Shown: piece by piece, positions 1 to 5,921 of the stretch
Numbering within the stretch: the first letter of the stretch is position 1
Layout of the letters: each line of letters opens with the position of its first letter
Assembly: GCA_900553035.1 (NCBI GenBank)
Contig: USCC01000117.1
Span: forward strand, 1-5,921
Origin: an uncultured Rhodospirillaceae bacterium
GTDB lineage: Bacteria > Pseudomonadota > Alphaproteobacteria > CAAGCB01 > CAG-977
Direction: 5' to 3'
DNA: 5,921 bases
Translations under genes and position numbers: made by a program
The notes under the pieces: model-generated
Database searches by the model: none
Seen by the model: only the letters and a program-made list of their open reading frames with translations
What the model was told of the DNA's origin: nothing

Positions 1-76
1 TTTATGTAAATAAACATGGTTTTGAAGATTTGATAAAATATTAATATTTAACATTAAAAAAATATCAGTTTTTTGT

Positions 77-124
77 AAAAAAAAGTTCTTGACAACGCGG
101 GGACGAGGGCGTTGTGTGAAGAAC
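77..124 (-). terminator. Rho-independent terminator of the glycosyltransferase gene
   Basis: Read on the minus strand, a long interrupted stem runs directly into eight T's. The outer arms are GTTCTT (85-90) and AAGAAC (119-124). The inner arms are ACAACGC (92-98) and GCGTTGT (109-115), closing a 10-base loop, with small bulges between the two stem sections. The T-tract corresponds to the A's at 77-84. It lies about 34 bases past the stop codon of the minus-strand gene, the expected position for its transcript end. No gene is visible between here and the left edge. That AT-rich stretch holds only a 14-bp palindrome (AAATATTAATATTT, 36-49) of no clear role. Confidence 0.85.
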
Positions 125-157
125 AACGCGCCAGGCGCGGGACTCTTTTTCGGCAGG

Positions 158-1687
158 TTATTCAAACTTGTAGCTTCTTTTCTGATCCTTTATTCGGTGT
201 TTCGGACGGAATTCCCGGAAAATACGTGCCCAACCGCAGTAATCGCTTTTGTTGAGGTTCGTGACTTCCGCAATAGGGCTGAAGAAACGAAGGGTGCGGA
301 TATAAAGCCCCGGAAGGGATTCCAGTTCTTTCCAGCGGGAGCTGTATTCCTTTCTTTCAATGATGACAAGCAGGTGGAAATTGACGGCTTTCCGCTGCAG
401 AAGGGCGTACATCTTCCGGACGAATTCGATGGCCGCAGCTTCTCCGTCTTTGCCAAAGGGCAGTTTCAGAATGTAAAGCTTCTTTTCCGAAGAAGCGGCA
501 AGGCGTTCAAAATCTTCCGCCTGATGAAGAACCCGTCCGCGGACGTCCGCAAATTCGGCGGCCTTGAGAGCTTCGTCCGGTTGGCCGTCAATGTCCAGCA
601 GATCCGCAGGGTGGTGCCGTCCGTGAAAGGCAACGTCGTATTTCCGGCAGCGCCACATATTAGAAGCTTTCTGCTCTTCGTATCCCCCGGAAAACAAAAG
701 GCCGGGACTTTCAACGCATTGCAGAAATTTATCCCTGTCGCCGAAAATACACCAGCTGAACAGCGTGGAGGAAAGAAACCGGAAATAATGAACGAACTGG
801 AATGATGTTTCGCAGTTATGTCCCAGGCCAATGATATGGTCATAGCGTTTGTCCTTTGACCCGCCGAGGCAGGCAAGCGTTTCATTCATGAAATACAGAA
901 GAGGATGAGCATTTTTGCGGTAGGAAAACGGAATTCCGAAAACCGTGACCGTCCGCGTATCGCCCGATTTCCGACGGTTGAAAAGCCGGAGCATCAAACC
1001 GGCGTGTTTCCGCCATATTCTTTGGGCGTTCCCCGCGTAATCCTCGGTATTGCTGATGCGTTTGAACCGGTTTGAATCGTTATATTTCAGGACAATCCTG
1101 TCGATGAACAGGGGCGGATATTTTTTCGTGTATGTCAGAATCAGATCCCAGTCAACCAGCCGTGTCAGGGATTCGTCAAAACCGCCCAGCCGTTCGTAAA
1201 CGCTTCGGGTATGGACAAAGGCGCCGATGTCGATAAGGTTTCCTTTTAAAAGAGAGGCGTATTTGAACAATTCCCTGAAAACTGCCCCCGAACCCGAGTG
1301 GCGTACCTGGGCGTAAATACATTGATTCCCATGCGTTTCAGCGGCCGCGGCAAAAGTTTCAAGAAAATCCGGAAGAGGAATATTGTCCGTATCGGCATAA
1401 GCAATCCATTCATTCTTCGCCCGTTTCAGGCCTTCATTGCGCGCAGCGGCGACGCCTTTGTTTTCCGGCTGCCGGATATAGACGATCCGACCGGAATCCA
1501 GATATTCTTTATAACGTTCCTTGATTCGATTTTCGGTGCCATCTGTTGAGCCGTCGTCAATGATAATCAGCTCGAAATCCTGATATGTCTGTCCCAGAAG
1601 GGCATTCACCGCGCGTTCAATGCAGAAACCGCGATTATAAGCCGGCATGATGATGGAGAAGGAAAGCTGCTTTTCTTTTGTATTCAT
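158..1687 (-). CDS. Family 2 glycosyltransferase with C-terminal DUF1796-like domain
   Basis: A 509-residue protein with two parts. Residues 9-215 form a GT-A fold family 2 glycosyltransferase: IIMPAYNR near the start, the nucleotide-binding stretch IIIDDGSTDG (41-50), a DxD-like motif ADTDN (98-102) for metal and sugar-nucleotide binding, GGFDES (168-173), and VDWD (178-181) where the catalytic base usually sits. Residues about 281-509 resemble DUF1796, annotated as a putative papain-like cysteine peptidase. They show the family's opening IIGLGHNC with Cys292, an FSW at 310-312, and FHGRHH (354-359) offering a His. The family assignment of this half is from memory of the pattern, and its activity is unknown. 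No signal peptide or clear membrane span is seen, so it probably acts in the cytoplasm on polysaccharide or glycan precursors; donor and acceptor cannot be read from the sequence. The ATG at 1687 is preceded by only a weak purine-rich ribosome site (CGGAAA on the minus strand). It is transcribed alone, away from the phage operon, and ends at its own terminator. Confidence 0.88.
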   Translation of the reverse strand: MNTKEKQLSFSIIMPAYNRGFCIERAVNALLGQTYQDFELIIIDDGSTDGTENRIKERYKEYLDSGRIVYIRQPENKGVAAARNEGLKRAKNEWIAYADTDNIPLPDFLETFAAAAETHGNQCIYAQVRHSGSGAVFRELFKYASLLKGNLIDIGAFVHTRSVYERLGGFDESLTRLVDWDLILTYTKKYPPLFIDRIVLKYNDSNRFKRISNTEDYAGNAQRIWRKHAGLMLRLFNRRKSGDTRTVTVFGIPFSYRKNAHPLLYFMNETLACLGGSKDKRYDHIIGLGHNCETSFQFVHYFRFLSSTLFSWCIFGDRDKFLQCVESPGLLFSGGYEEQKASNMWRCRKYDVAFHGRHHPADLLDIDGQPDEALKAAEFADVRGRVLHQAEDFERLAASSEKKLYILKLPFGKDGEAAAIEFVRKMYALLQRKAVNFHLLVIIERKEYSSRWKELESLPGLYIRTLRFFSPIAEVTNLNKSDYCGWARIFREFRPKHRIKDQKRSYKFE

Positions 1688-1720
1688 TATTTTTTCCGAT
1701 CAGCTTGAAAACAGGAGACC

Positions 1721-1749
1721 AGAGTAAGGCGAATAGTGCATTTTTTCAA
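1721..1749 (-). promoter_or_regulatory. Candidate promoter of the glycosyltransferase gene
   Basis: On the minus strand, TTGAAA (1744-1749) lies 17 bases from TACTCT (1721-1726). The -35 matches the sigma-70 consensus at five of six positions; the -10 is weak, at three of six. Transcription would begin near 1714, giving a short leader before the ATG at 1687. This is a pattern match only. Confidence 0.35.
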
Positions 1750-1857
1750 TCTGATAAAAAGTTTTTTTCTCCGGCGATGGAAACAGTAAAAAAAAGCCTG
1801 AAATACCCTTATTTTTTAAGATGTTATAAAAAAACGAAAAAATAATCACAAAACGTA

Positions 1858-1897
1858 TTGACAATCTGTAAAATTTATGACATTGTGTTTATACAAT
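1858..1897 (+). promoter_or_regulatory. Promoter/operator region of the phage-gene operon
   Basis: A perfect -35 box TTGACA occurs at 1858-1863, but the hexamer 17 bases downstream (CATTGT, 1881-1886) is a poor -10. The better -10 (TACAAT, 1892-1897) is too far away to pair with it. The segment also holds two near-identical 11-mers, TGACAATCTGT (1859-1869) and TGACATTGTGT (1878-1888), which match at 9 of 11 positions and start 19 bp apart. It also holds the inverted repeat ATTGT-N6-ACAAT (1882-1897). Poor -10 pairing plus repeated sites suggests a promoter dependent on an activator, or an operator. The factor is not identifiable. Confidence 0.5.
1859..1888 (+). repeat. Tandem 11-bp direct repeats, 19 bp apart
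   Basis: TGACAATCTGT (1859-1869) and TGACATTGTGT (1878-1888) differ at two positions and are offset by 19 bp, close to two helical turns. The first copy overlaps the consensus -35 box. The arrangement is typical of tandem binding sites for a transcription factor on one face of the DNA; that reading is inference. Confidence 0.55.
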
Positions 1898-1919
1898 AGA
1901 CGTTGTGCGTTTGAAAAGG

Positions 1920-1972
1920 ACGCCTCCGTCTTTCCGGAGCGCTTTCCGCTGTTGGCGGCAGGCGTTTTTTTT
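1920..1972 (+). terminator. Structured leader with terminator-like hairpin (attenuator or small RNA end)
   Basis: ACGCCT (1920-1925) pairs with AGGCGT (1960-1965), which runs into a tract of eight T's (1965-1972). Inside this outer stem are two smaller possible hairpins: CTCCG/CGGAG (1924-1928 with 1935-1939, sharing two bases with the outer arm) and CCGC/GCGG (1946-1949 with 1955-1958). The fold is a branched intrinsic terminator about 25 bases downstream of the candidate promoter and 27 bases upstream of the first phage gene's start codon. It could stop most transcripts early (attenuation), end a short RNA of about 75 bases, or block read-through from upstream. I recognise no known riboswitch class. 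Confidence 0.6.
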
Positions 1973-1999
1973 ATGGGTCATAATGAAAGGAGTATTCGC

Positions 2000-2335
2000 A
2001 TGGGATTGGGAAGTTTTTTTAAAAAAGGTCTGAAGGATCTGGTGAAAGGTTTGTTTACGCCGTGGACCCTCCTGGGGCCGATGGGCATGGGCATCGGGAT
2101 CATGCAGGAAAAACAGAAGCAGCAGATGCAACAGCTGAAAAAGCAGGAACAGACCGAAGCATTGATTGAGGCGGAAAATACCAAACAGAAACAGGCCGCT
2201 TATGAAAATCAGTTCAATTCGGATCTGGAAAAACAGAGAAAAAGCGGCGCTTCGTCCAATGTGATTTACGCCGGGGTGCTTGGTTCGAAAGGAAAAGTCG
2301 GACTGGGCGGCCAGAAAAATTTGCTGGGATTATAG
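2000..2335 (+). CDS. Small phage virion-associated protein, coiled coil, upstream of portal
   Basis: A 111-residue protein. The start is ATG 2000, because GAAAGGAG (1985-1992) sits 7 bases before it; longer in-frame starts at 1877 and 1973 would have to be read through the terminator-like hairpin or lack a ribosome site. Residues 1-34 are basic then hydrophobic and rich in Gly, Met and Leu. Residues about 35-80 are rich in Gln, Lys and Glu and should form a coiled coil. The C-terminus has SSNVIYAGVLGSKGKVG followed by KNLLG. From memory, this resembles the tail of small podovirus proteins encoded beside the portal, which end in an ILTG...KTLLG-like pattern. The gene ends 2 bases before the portal gene, so the two are probably translationally coupled. 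A role in the connector or in virion assembly is inferred from position. An unusual T7A6 run (2014-2026) covers codons 5-9. Confidence 0.72.
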   Translation: MGLGSFFKKGLKDLVKGLFTPWTLLGPMGMGIGIMQEKQKQQMQQLKKQEQTEALIEAENTKQKQAAYENQFNSDLEKQRKSGASSNVIYAGVLGSKGKVGLGGQKNLLGL

Positions 2336-2337
2336 AA

Positions 2338-3888
2338 ATGGCGGACATTCAATCTTTATCGGATCAAATTATAGAACGGACGGAGATGCTGAAGTCAAAG
2401 CGGCTCAATTTTGAGAAGCTGTGGCAGGAGGTTTCCGAACTGGTTCTGCCGCGAAAGGCCGATTTCACCGTCACTCAGACTCAGGGGGCGTCCCGGACGC
2501 GGCGGCTGTTCGAAACGACAGCCGTCAATGCGGCGGAGCTTCTGGCGGCCGGGCTTCACGGCATGATGACGAATCCGGCCGGAAAGTGGTTTTCCCTGAC
2601 GGCCGCCAACCGTGACAAGTCCCGGGACATTAATCCCCGTCTGGCGCAGTGGCTGGAAGATGCCGAGCGCATCATGACAGAGGAGATTTCCCGTCCGGCC
2701 GCCGGTTTTGCCACGAATATGCATGAGGTTTATCTGGATCTTGCCGTCCTGGGGACAGCCGGTATTTATGTCGGATGGAATGAAGACCGAGAATGTCTGC
2801 TGTTCCAGTCGCGTTTCCTTGGGGAACTGTTTATCGATGAAAACGCGGCGGGACAGGTGGATTCCGTGTTCCGCGTTTTCCGGTGGCCGTTGGAAAAAAT
2901 GGTGAAAACATGGGGTGAGGACGCTCTGCCGGATCATCTGAAATCGCGCTATCGCCATAGCGGCCGGAACGGGGATGAATTTGAAATCATTCATGCGGTT
3001 ATGCCCAATCCGCTGTATCGCAGAGGGACTTTTCAAAAGCCGGTCACTTCGGTTTACGTCCTGAAAAACGAACGCCATGTTTTATTTTCCGGCGGATTTG
3101 AGGAAATGCCCCTGTTTGTCAGCCGGTGGGCAAAAGCCAGTTCGGAGGTTTACGGGCGTTCGCCGGCAATTTCGGCGCTTCCCGACATCAAAATGCTTCA
3201 GGAAATGATGAAGGAAACGATTATCGCGGCACAGCTGGCGAATCGTCCGCCTCTTCTGGTCAAGGACGATGATCAGTTTGCGCCGGTCGCCACCGTGCCG
3301 GGCGGTATCATCCGTTACAGCGGCGAAGCGCCCAAGGCGTTTGTTTCGGGTGCGAATTCGGGGGTCGGGCTGGACATCATGAATGAAATCCGTCAGCGGA
3401 TCCGCATGGCCTTTTTCAACGACCAGCTGATGACTGAAAGCGGTGTGCAGATGACGGCGACGGAAGTCATTCAGAGGACGGAGGAAAAAATGCGTCTGCT
3501 GGGACCGGTTGCCGGACGTCTGCAGACCGAGCTTCTGGGGCCCATGATTGAACGCGTGTTCGGGCTTCTGCGGCGGCATGGAAAAATTCCGCCGCCGCCG
3601 AAGTCTTTCATGAACGGAAAGTCAAGGGAAGTCCATGTTGCCGTCGAATATCTCTCACCCCTGGCCATGGCTCAGAAACAGCTGGAGGCGCAGGCGATGG
3701 TTCGGACACTGGAGCTGGCGAACGGCTTTATCGGCATGGATCCCGAGGCGAGCGCCGTTTTCAATGTCCCCGAAGTCATCCGCCGTATCGGTCAGATTTA
3801 CGGAACCGGAAACAACTTCCTGCGTTCGGAGGAAGAAATAAAGGAGCTGACCCGACAGAAAGGAGGAATGGATGGAAACGATGCATGA
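2338..3888 (+). CDS. Podovirus-type head-to-tail connector (portal) protein
   Basis: A 516-residue, full-length member of the T7 gp8-like head-tail connecting family (Pfam PF12236 type). Its members form a dodecameric ring at one capsid vertex, through which DNA is packaged and ejected and to which the tail attaches. Hallmarks in order: N-terminal helix with LWQEVSELVLPRK (28-40); AAELLAAGLHGMMTNPAGKW (65-84); VYLDLAVLGTAGIYV (131-145); EVYGRSPAISALPDIKML (270-287), the most diagnostic stretch; ANRPPLLV (301-308); TATEVIQRTEEKMRLLGPV (373-391); and ELLGPMIERVFGLL with a following IPPPP (398-421). The C-terminal region has EYLSPLAMAQ (437-446). No frameshift or internal stop is seen. No clear Shine-Dalgarno precedes ATG 2338; the upstream stop lies 2 bases away, which points to translational coupling. 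The 3' end overlaps the next gene by 17 bases. No terminase gene precedes it in the window. Confidence 0.95.
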   Translation: MADIQSLSDQIIERTEMLKSKRLNFEKLWQEVSELVLPRKADFTVTQTQGASRTRRLFETTAVNAAELLAAGLHGMMTNPAGKWFSLTAANRDKSRDINPRLAQWLEDAERIMTEEISRPAAGFATNMHEVYLDLAVLGTAGIYVGWNEDRECLLFQSRFLGELFIDENAAGQVDSVFRVFRWPLEKMVKTWGEDALPDHLKSRYRHSGRNGDEFEIIHAVMPNPLYRRGTFQKPVTSVYVLKNERHVLFSGGFEEMPLFVSRWAKASSEVYGRSPAISALPDIKMLQEMMKETIIAAQLANRPPLLVKDDDQFAPVATVPGGIIRYSGEAPKAFVSGANSGVGLDIMNEIRQRIRMAFFNDQLMTESGVQMTATEVIQRTEEKMRLLGPVAGRLQTELLGPMIERVFGLLRRHGKIPPPPKSFMNGKSREVHVAVEYLSPLAMAQKQLEAQAMVRTLELANGFIGMDPEASAVFNVPEVIRRIGQIYGTGNNFLRSEEEIKELTRQKGGMDGNDA

Positions 3889-4195
3889 AGGGGGCTCATG
3901 GAAGGAAAGGCTTTTTTCCCGGCGCCGCCGGATGAAAAAGGCTCTGAAGACGATTGAAGCCTACAAGAGCGTTTTTTCATCCGCGGACGGGCAGGCCGTT
4001 CTGGAGGATCTGGCGGCAAAATGCCATATGCTGGATCCCGTGACGGATATTTCAGATCCGGGCGGCTTTACTGCGGCCAGCGCTTTTTATGACGGAAAGC
4101 GGGCGGCTTTTCTCGATATTGTTAAAATGCTGGGATTCAGAGAATCCCGTTTGATTGAACTGTTAAAGGAAACGGAAGGAAACAGAGATGAATAA
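3872..4195 (+). CDS. Bbp19-like phage protein
   Basis: A 107-residue protein. Residues 1-26 are strongly basic (KERLFSRRRRMKK). Residues 27-88 match the pattern I recall for the Bbp19 family of Bordetella phage BPP-1: YKSVFSSADGQAVLEDLA, a spacer with Asp and Pro, a Phe-Thr segment, then FYDGKRAAFLDIVKMLG. Members are small proteins encoded between portal and scaffold in many short-tailed phages; their biochemical role is not established. AGGAGG (3861-3866) lies 5 bases before ATG 3872, and a second in-frame ATG at 3881 is less well placed. The start overlaps the portal by 17 bases and the end overlaps the next gene by 8, so the three genes are probably co-translated in matched amounts. Confidence 0.8.
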   Translation: METMHEGGSWKERLFSRRRRMKKALKTIEAYKSVFSSADGQAVLEDLAAKCHMLDPVTDISDPGGFTAASAFYDGKRAAFLDIVKMLGFRESRLIELLKETEGNRDE

Positions 4196-4787
4196 CATGT
4201 ATGAAAATGGAACGAAGGACGGCGCGACGGATGCGGAATGGCCGGAAGGCATTTCGCAGGAATATATGCAGGATCTGATTGACGATGAAGCGCTGGAAAG
4301 TTTCAATGAGCTGGCGGAAAGTCTGGCTCTGTCCCCGGAACAGGCGGAAGGCGTATGGATGTGGATGATGCACGGGGCGGCCCGCTTTGTGGCACAGTTC
4401 AATCGGAAAGCCGCCGATTACTGCTGTGACGTCGAACGTGATCTGCATGAAACGCTTGGCCCCGGTTATGAAGGAAAAATCCGGAACGCCGCCCGGCTTG
4501 TCCGGCAGTATGGCGGCGACGAGCTGGTCGATTTCCTGAGGGACAGCGGCGTCGGCAACCGCCGCGAGGTCATTTCGTTCCTGATCCGACTGGCGGATAT
4601 GATGGGTGAGGATAAGGGGCTGGTCGGCGAAAAATCGGCCCTTCTTTCCTCTGCAGATGCTCTGAAGGCTGAAATCGCGCGTCTGATGGCGGAGCCGGCC
4701 TATATGCAGGGACGCCATCCCGCTCATGAACAGGCGGTGCAGAAGGTCTACGGACTGCGCAAACGTCTGTTCAACGAGGAAAAATAA
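4188..4787 (+). CDS. Phage capsid assembly scaffold-like protein
   Basis: A 199-residue, acidic, mostly helical protein with no signal peptide or membrane span. The middle has ETLGPGYEGKIRNAARLV (88-105), then FLRDSGVGNRREVISFLIRL (116-135) and MGED (139-142). The end has AEIARLMAEPAYMQGRHPAH (161-180), followed by QKVYGLRKRLF. From memory, this arrangement (LG-x-EY-like segment, G-x-GN-x-P-like segment, ED, then a DPAY...HP-H repeat-like end) is what phage scaffold proteins of the BPP-1 and T7-like neighbourhoods show. Such proteins fill the procapsid during assembly and leave afterwards. The position after a Bbp19-like gene supports the call. Translation starts at ATG 4188, with GGAAGGA (4174-4180) upstream; a second in-frame ATG follows at 4197. 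The usual next gene, the major capsid protein, is absent: a terminator follows instead. It could also be a diverged virion protein of another kind. Confidence 0.65.
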   Translation: MNNMYENGTKDGATDAEWPEGISQEYMQDLIDDEALESFNELAESLALSPEQAEGVWMWMMHGAARFVAQFNRKAADYCCDVERDLHETLGPGYEGKIRNAARLVRQYGGDELVDFLRDSGVGNRREVISFLIRLADMMGEDKGLVGEKSALLSSADALKAEIARLMAEPAYMQGRHPAHEQAVQKVYGLRKRLFNEEK

Positions 4788-4797
4788 AGTGCCGAAG

Positions 4798-4835
4798 CGG
4801 GGCCGCTGTGCTATACAGTAAAGCGGTCCCGTTTT
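4798..4835 (+). terminator. Intrinsic terminator ending the phage-gene operon
   Basis: CGGGGCCGCT (4798-4807) pairs with AGCGGTCCCG (4822-4831) in a 10-bp GC-rich stem with one G-U pair and a 14-base loop, followed by TTTT (4832-4835). The T-tract is short, so termination may be partial and some transcripts could continue into the kinase gene. It lies 10 bases after the stop codon of the scaffold-like gene. Confidence 0.7.
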
Positions 4836-4852
4836 CGCGAAGGAGGAAGGTC

Positions 4853-5921
4853 GTGCAGAGCCTGTGGAACAAACAGTCCTTAAGACTTCGGATTTTGTTG
4901 TGTTTTGTTTCCGTCATCGTCGGAATTGTCGGCGCGACCGTCGTTTATGTCATGTTCCTGCAAAATACGATTGAGGATCTGATGCGCCCCCGCTACGAGC
5001 TGATCGCTTTGCGGAGCCGCCATGTTTTCAGGAACGGATATCATGCCGATATCGCAGCGGGCAAAAAACCCGACGCCGAAGAATTTTCAGCGATTTCAAA
5101 AAAGCTGAAAGATATGCAGGAACAGTATCTGATGGTCACGCATATCTATACGGCAGTGTTCAAAGACGGGAAAGTACGCCTGACATCGACTTCCGAAACA
5201 CCGGACCGATATCCGTTCTGGAAGGATGTGACGCCGAAGGAACGGGCGAATTACAACAAGATGGTTGCTCTGTGGAAAAGCAATCTGTATTTTCCGCCTT
5301 CCGTCCACATGCATCATGAGGATCGCCCGAATACGCATGAGATATGCATTCTGCAGCGAAGTGCACAGGGGAAGAAAGTACTTTCGTGCATTGAAGCCTA
5401 TGCCGGGGATATTGAAGCGGTGAGCGGACTGATTTTTTCCCTGTTCGGCATTATGTTCCTGTTGATTTTCGTTGGTTTCCTGCCTTTGATTCTGCTGTAC
5501 CGCCACTTTTTTTCAAAAAAGGCGTCCATCCTGCAGGATATGGTTGAACAGCAGACAAAACAGCTGAAGGCTCTTCTTCTGAAAGCAGAGGAGGCGTCCA
5601 GGGTCAAGTCACAATTCGTTGCGAACGTCAGCCATGAACTGCGGACGCCTCTGAACGCGATTGTTGGTTTTTCCGAAATGATGAAGGAGGAGATGTTCGG
5701 TCCCGTCGGAAATCCGAATTACAGGGAATATGTCGGTTTGATTTATTCCAGCGGCGTCCTGCTGCGGGACATGATCAATCAGATTCTGGACGTATCGAAA
5801 TTCGAGGCCGGCTTTATGACGCTGGACAAGGAATGGATCGACATAAAGGTGATCATTGACGAAGCCGTTCTGGTCATTTCCGGTTATCCCGAAGCGGACA
5901 AGCGCGTCATAAAAAGGTCTG
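4853..5921 (+). CDS. Membrane sensor histidine kinase, PleC/DivJ/PdhS-like (partial, cut at right edge)
   Basis: The first 356 codons of a kinase open at the window edge. The start is GTG 4853, chosen for the strong AAGGAGG at 4840-4846, 6 bases upstream. Residues 13-35 form a first membrane helix and 193-218 a second, enclosing about 155 extracytoplasmic residues that should be the sensor; I do not recognise its fold, though a Cache/PDC-like domain is possible. A helical linker (about 222-252) replaces a recognisable HAMP or PAS domain. The HisKA region has FVANVSHELRTPLNAIVGFS with phosphoacceptor His261, then FGPVGNPNYREY (282-293) and ILDVSKFEAG (311-320), a signature of alphaproteobacterial cell-cycle-type kinases. 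The ATP-binding N, G1 and G2 boxes lie beyond the window. No cognate response regulator is visible. It may have its own promoter or receive read-through from the phage operon across a weak terminator. Confidence 0.92.
   Translation, partial: MQSLWNKQSLRLRILLCFVSVIVGIVGATVVYVMFLQNTIEDLMRPRYELIALRSRHVFRNGYHADIAAGKKPDAEEFSAISKKLKDMQEQYLMVTHIYTAVFKDGKVRLTSTSETPDRYPFWKDVTPKERANYNKMVALWKSNLYFPPSVHMHHEDRPNTHEICILQRSAQGKKVLSCIEAYAGDIEAVSGLIFSLFGIMFLLIFVGFLPLILLYRHFFSKKASILQDMVEQQTKQLKALLLKAEEASRVKSQFVANVSHELRTPLNAIVGFSEMMKEEMFGPVGNPNYREYVGLIYSSGVLLRDMINQILDVSKFEAGFMTLDKEWIDIKVIIDEAVLVISGYPEADKRVIKRS

Noticed and set aside
36..49. 14-bp palindrome AAATATTAATATTT as an operator or attachment site
   Set aside because: It is simple AT sequence in an AT-rich region, with no second copy or neighbouring gene to give it meaning.
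127..150. GC-rich palindrome followed by T5 as a plus-strand terminator
   Set aside because: The fold leaves only about four base pairs with a usable loop, and no plus-strand gene precedes it.
89..805. 238-codon plus-strand open frame antisense to the glycosyltransferase gene
   Set aside because: It lies opposite a convincing glycosyltransferase, begins inside the terminator hairpin, lacks a ribosome site and resembles no family.
1877..1999. N-terminal extension of the first phage protein, starting at ATG 1877
   Set aside because: It would overlap the promoter repeats and the terminator-like hairpin and has no ribosome site, whereas ATG 2000 has GAAAGGAG at proper spacing.
2014..2026. T7A6 run as a programmed frameshift site
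   Set aside because: In the reading frame TTT TTT AAA AAA it does not form a standard X XXY YYZ heptamer with a useful alternative frame. Transcriptional slippage is possible but unsupported.
2395..3078. 227-codon minus-strand open frame opposite the portal gene
   Set aside because: It is a shadow of the portal reading frame, with no start context and no recognisable protein.
4137..4727. 196-codon minus-strand open frame opposite the scaffold-like gene
   Set aside because: It is antisense to a gene with a good ribosome site and operon overlap, and its translation looks like no known family.
5096..5607. Minus-strand open frames opposite the kinase gene
   Set aside because: They are shadows of the kinase frame, which shows clear H-box and membrane segments.

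Overview
The window looks like a chromosomal stretch of an alphaproteobacterium of moderate GC with AT-rich intergenic regions. The best taxonomic clue is the histidine kinase at the right edge. Its H-box is followed by an FGPxGNPxYREY stretch, which is typical of the PleC/DivJ/PdhS-type kinases of Alphaproteobacteria. A host-associated or gut lineage is possible, but that is a guess.

Layout, left to right. (1) 1-157 is AT-rich and gene-free; it carries a strong Rho-independent terminator for the minus-strand gene that follows. (2) 158-1687 (minus) encodes a two-domain protein: a family 2 glycosyltransferase fused to a C-terminal domain resembling DUF1796 (putative papain-like cysteine peptidase fold). 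It is probably involved in surface polysaccharide synthesis. (3) 1688-1999 is a 312-base divergent intergenic region. It holds a candidate minus-strand promoter, two 11-bp direct repeats 19 bp apart at a consensus -35 box, an inverted repeat, and a structured leader ending in eight T's ahead of the next gene. (4) 2000-4787 (plus) is a tightly packed operon of four phage head genes: a small coiled-coil protein, a podovirus head-to-tail connector (portal), a Bbp19-like protein and a scaffold-like protein. The genes are separated by 2 bases or overlap, and a hairpin terminator follows. (5) 4853-5921 (plus, cut by the window edge) encodes a membrane sensor histidine kinase starting at GTG.

The most notable point is the isolated phage module. 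The portal, Bbp19-like and scaffold-like genes keep the order used by BPP-1-like podoviruses. However, the operon ends in a terminator where the major capsid gene would be expected, no terminase precedes the portal, and the flanking genes look cellular. The reading frames are intact and their base composition looks like that of the neighbours. This fits either a prophage remnant whose surviving genes are under selection, or one locus of a dispersed, domesticated particle system similar in concept to a gene transfer agent. The window alone cannot separate these, and capsid, terminase and tail genes should be sought elsewhere in the genome.
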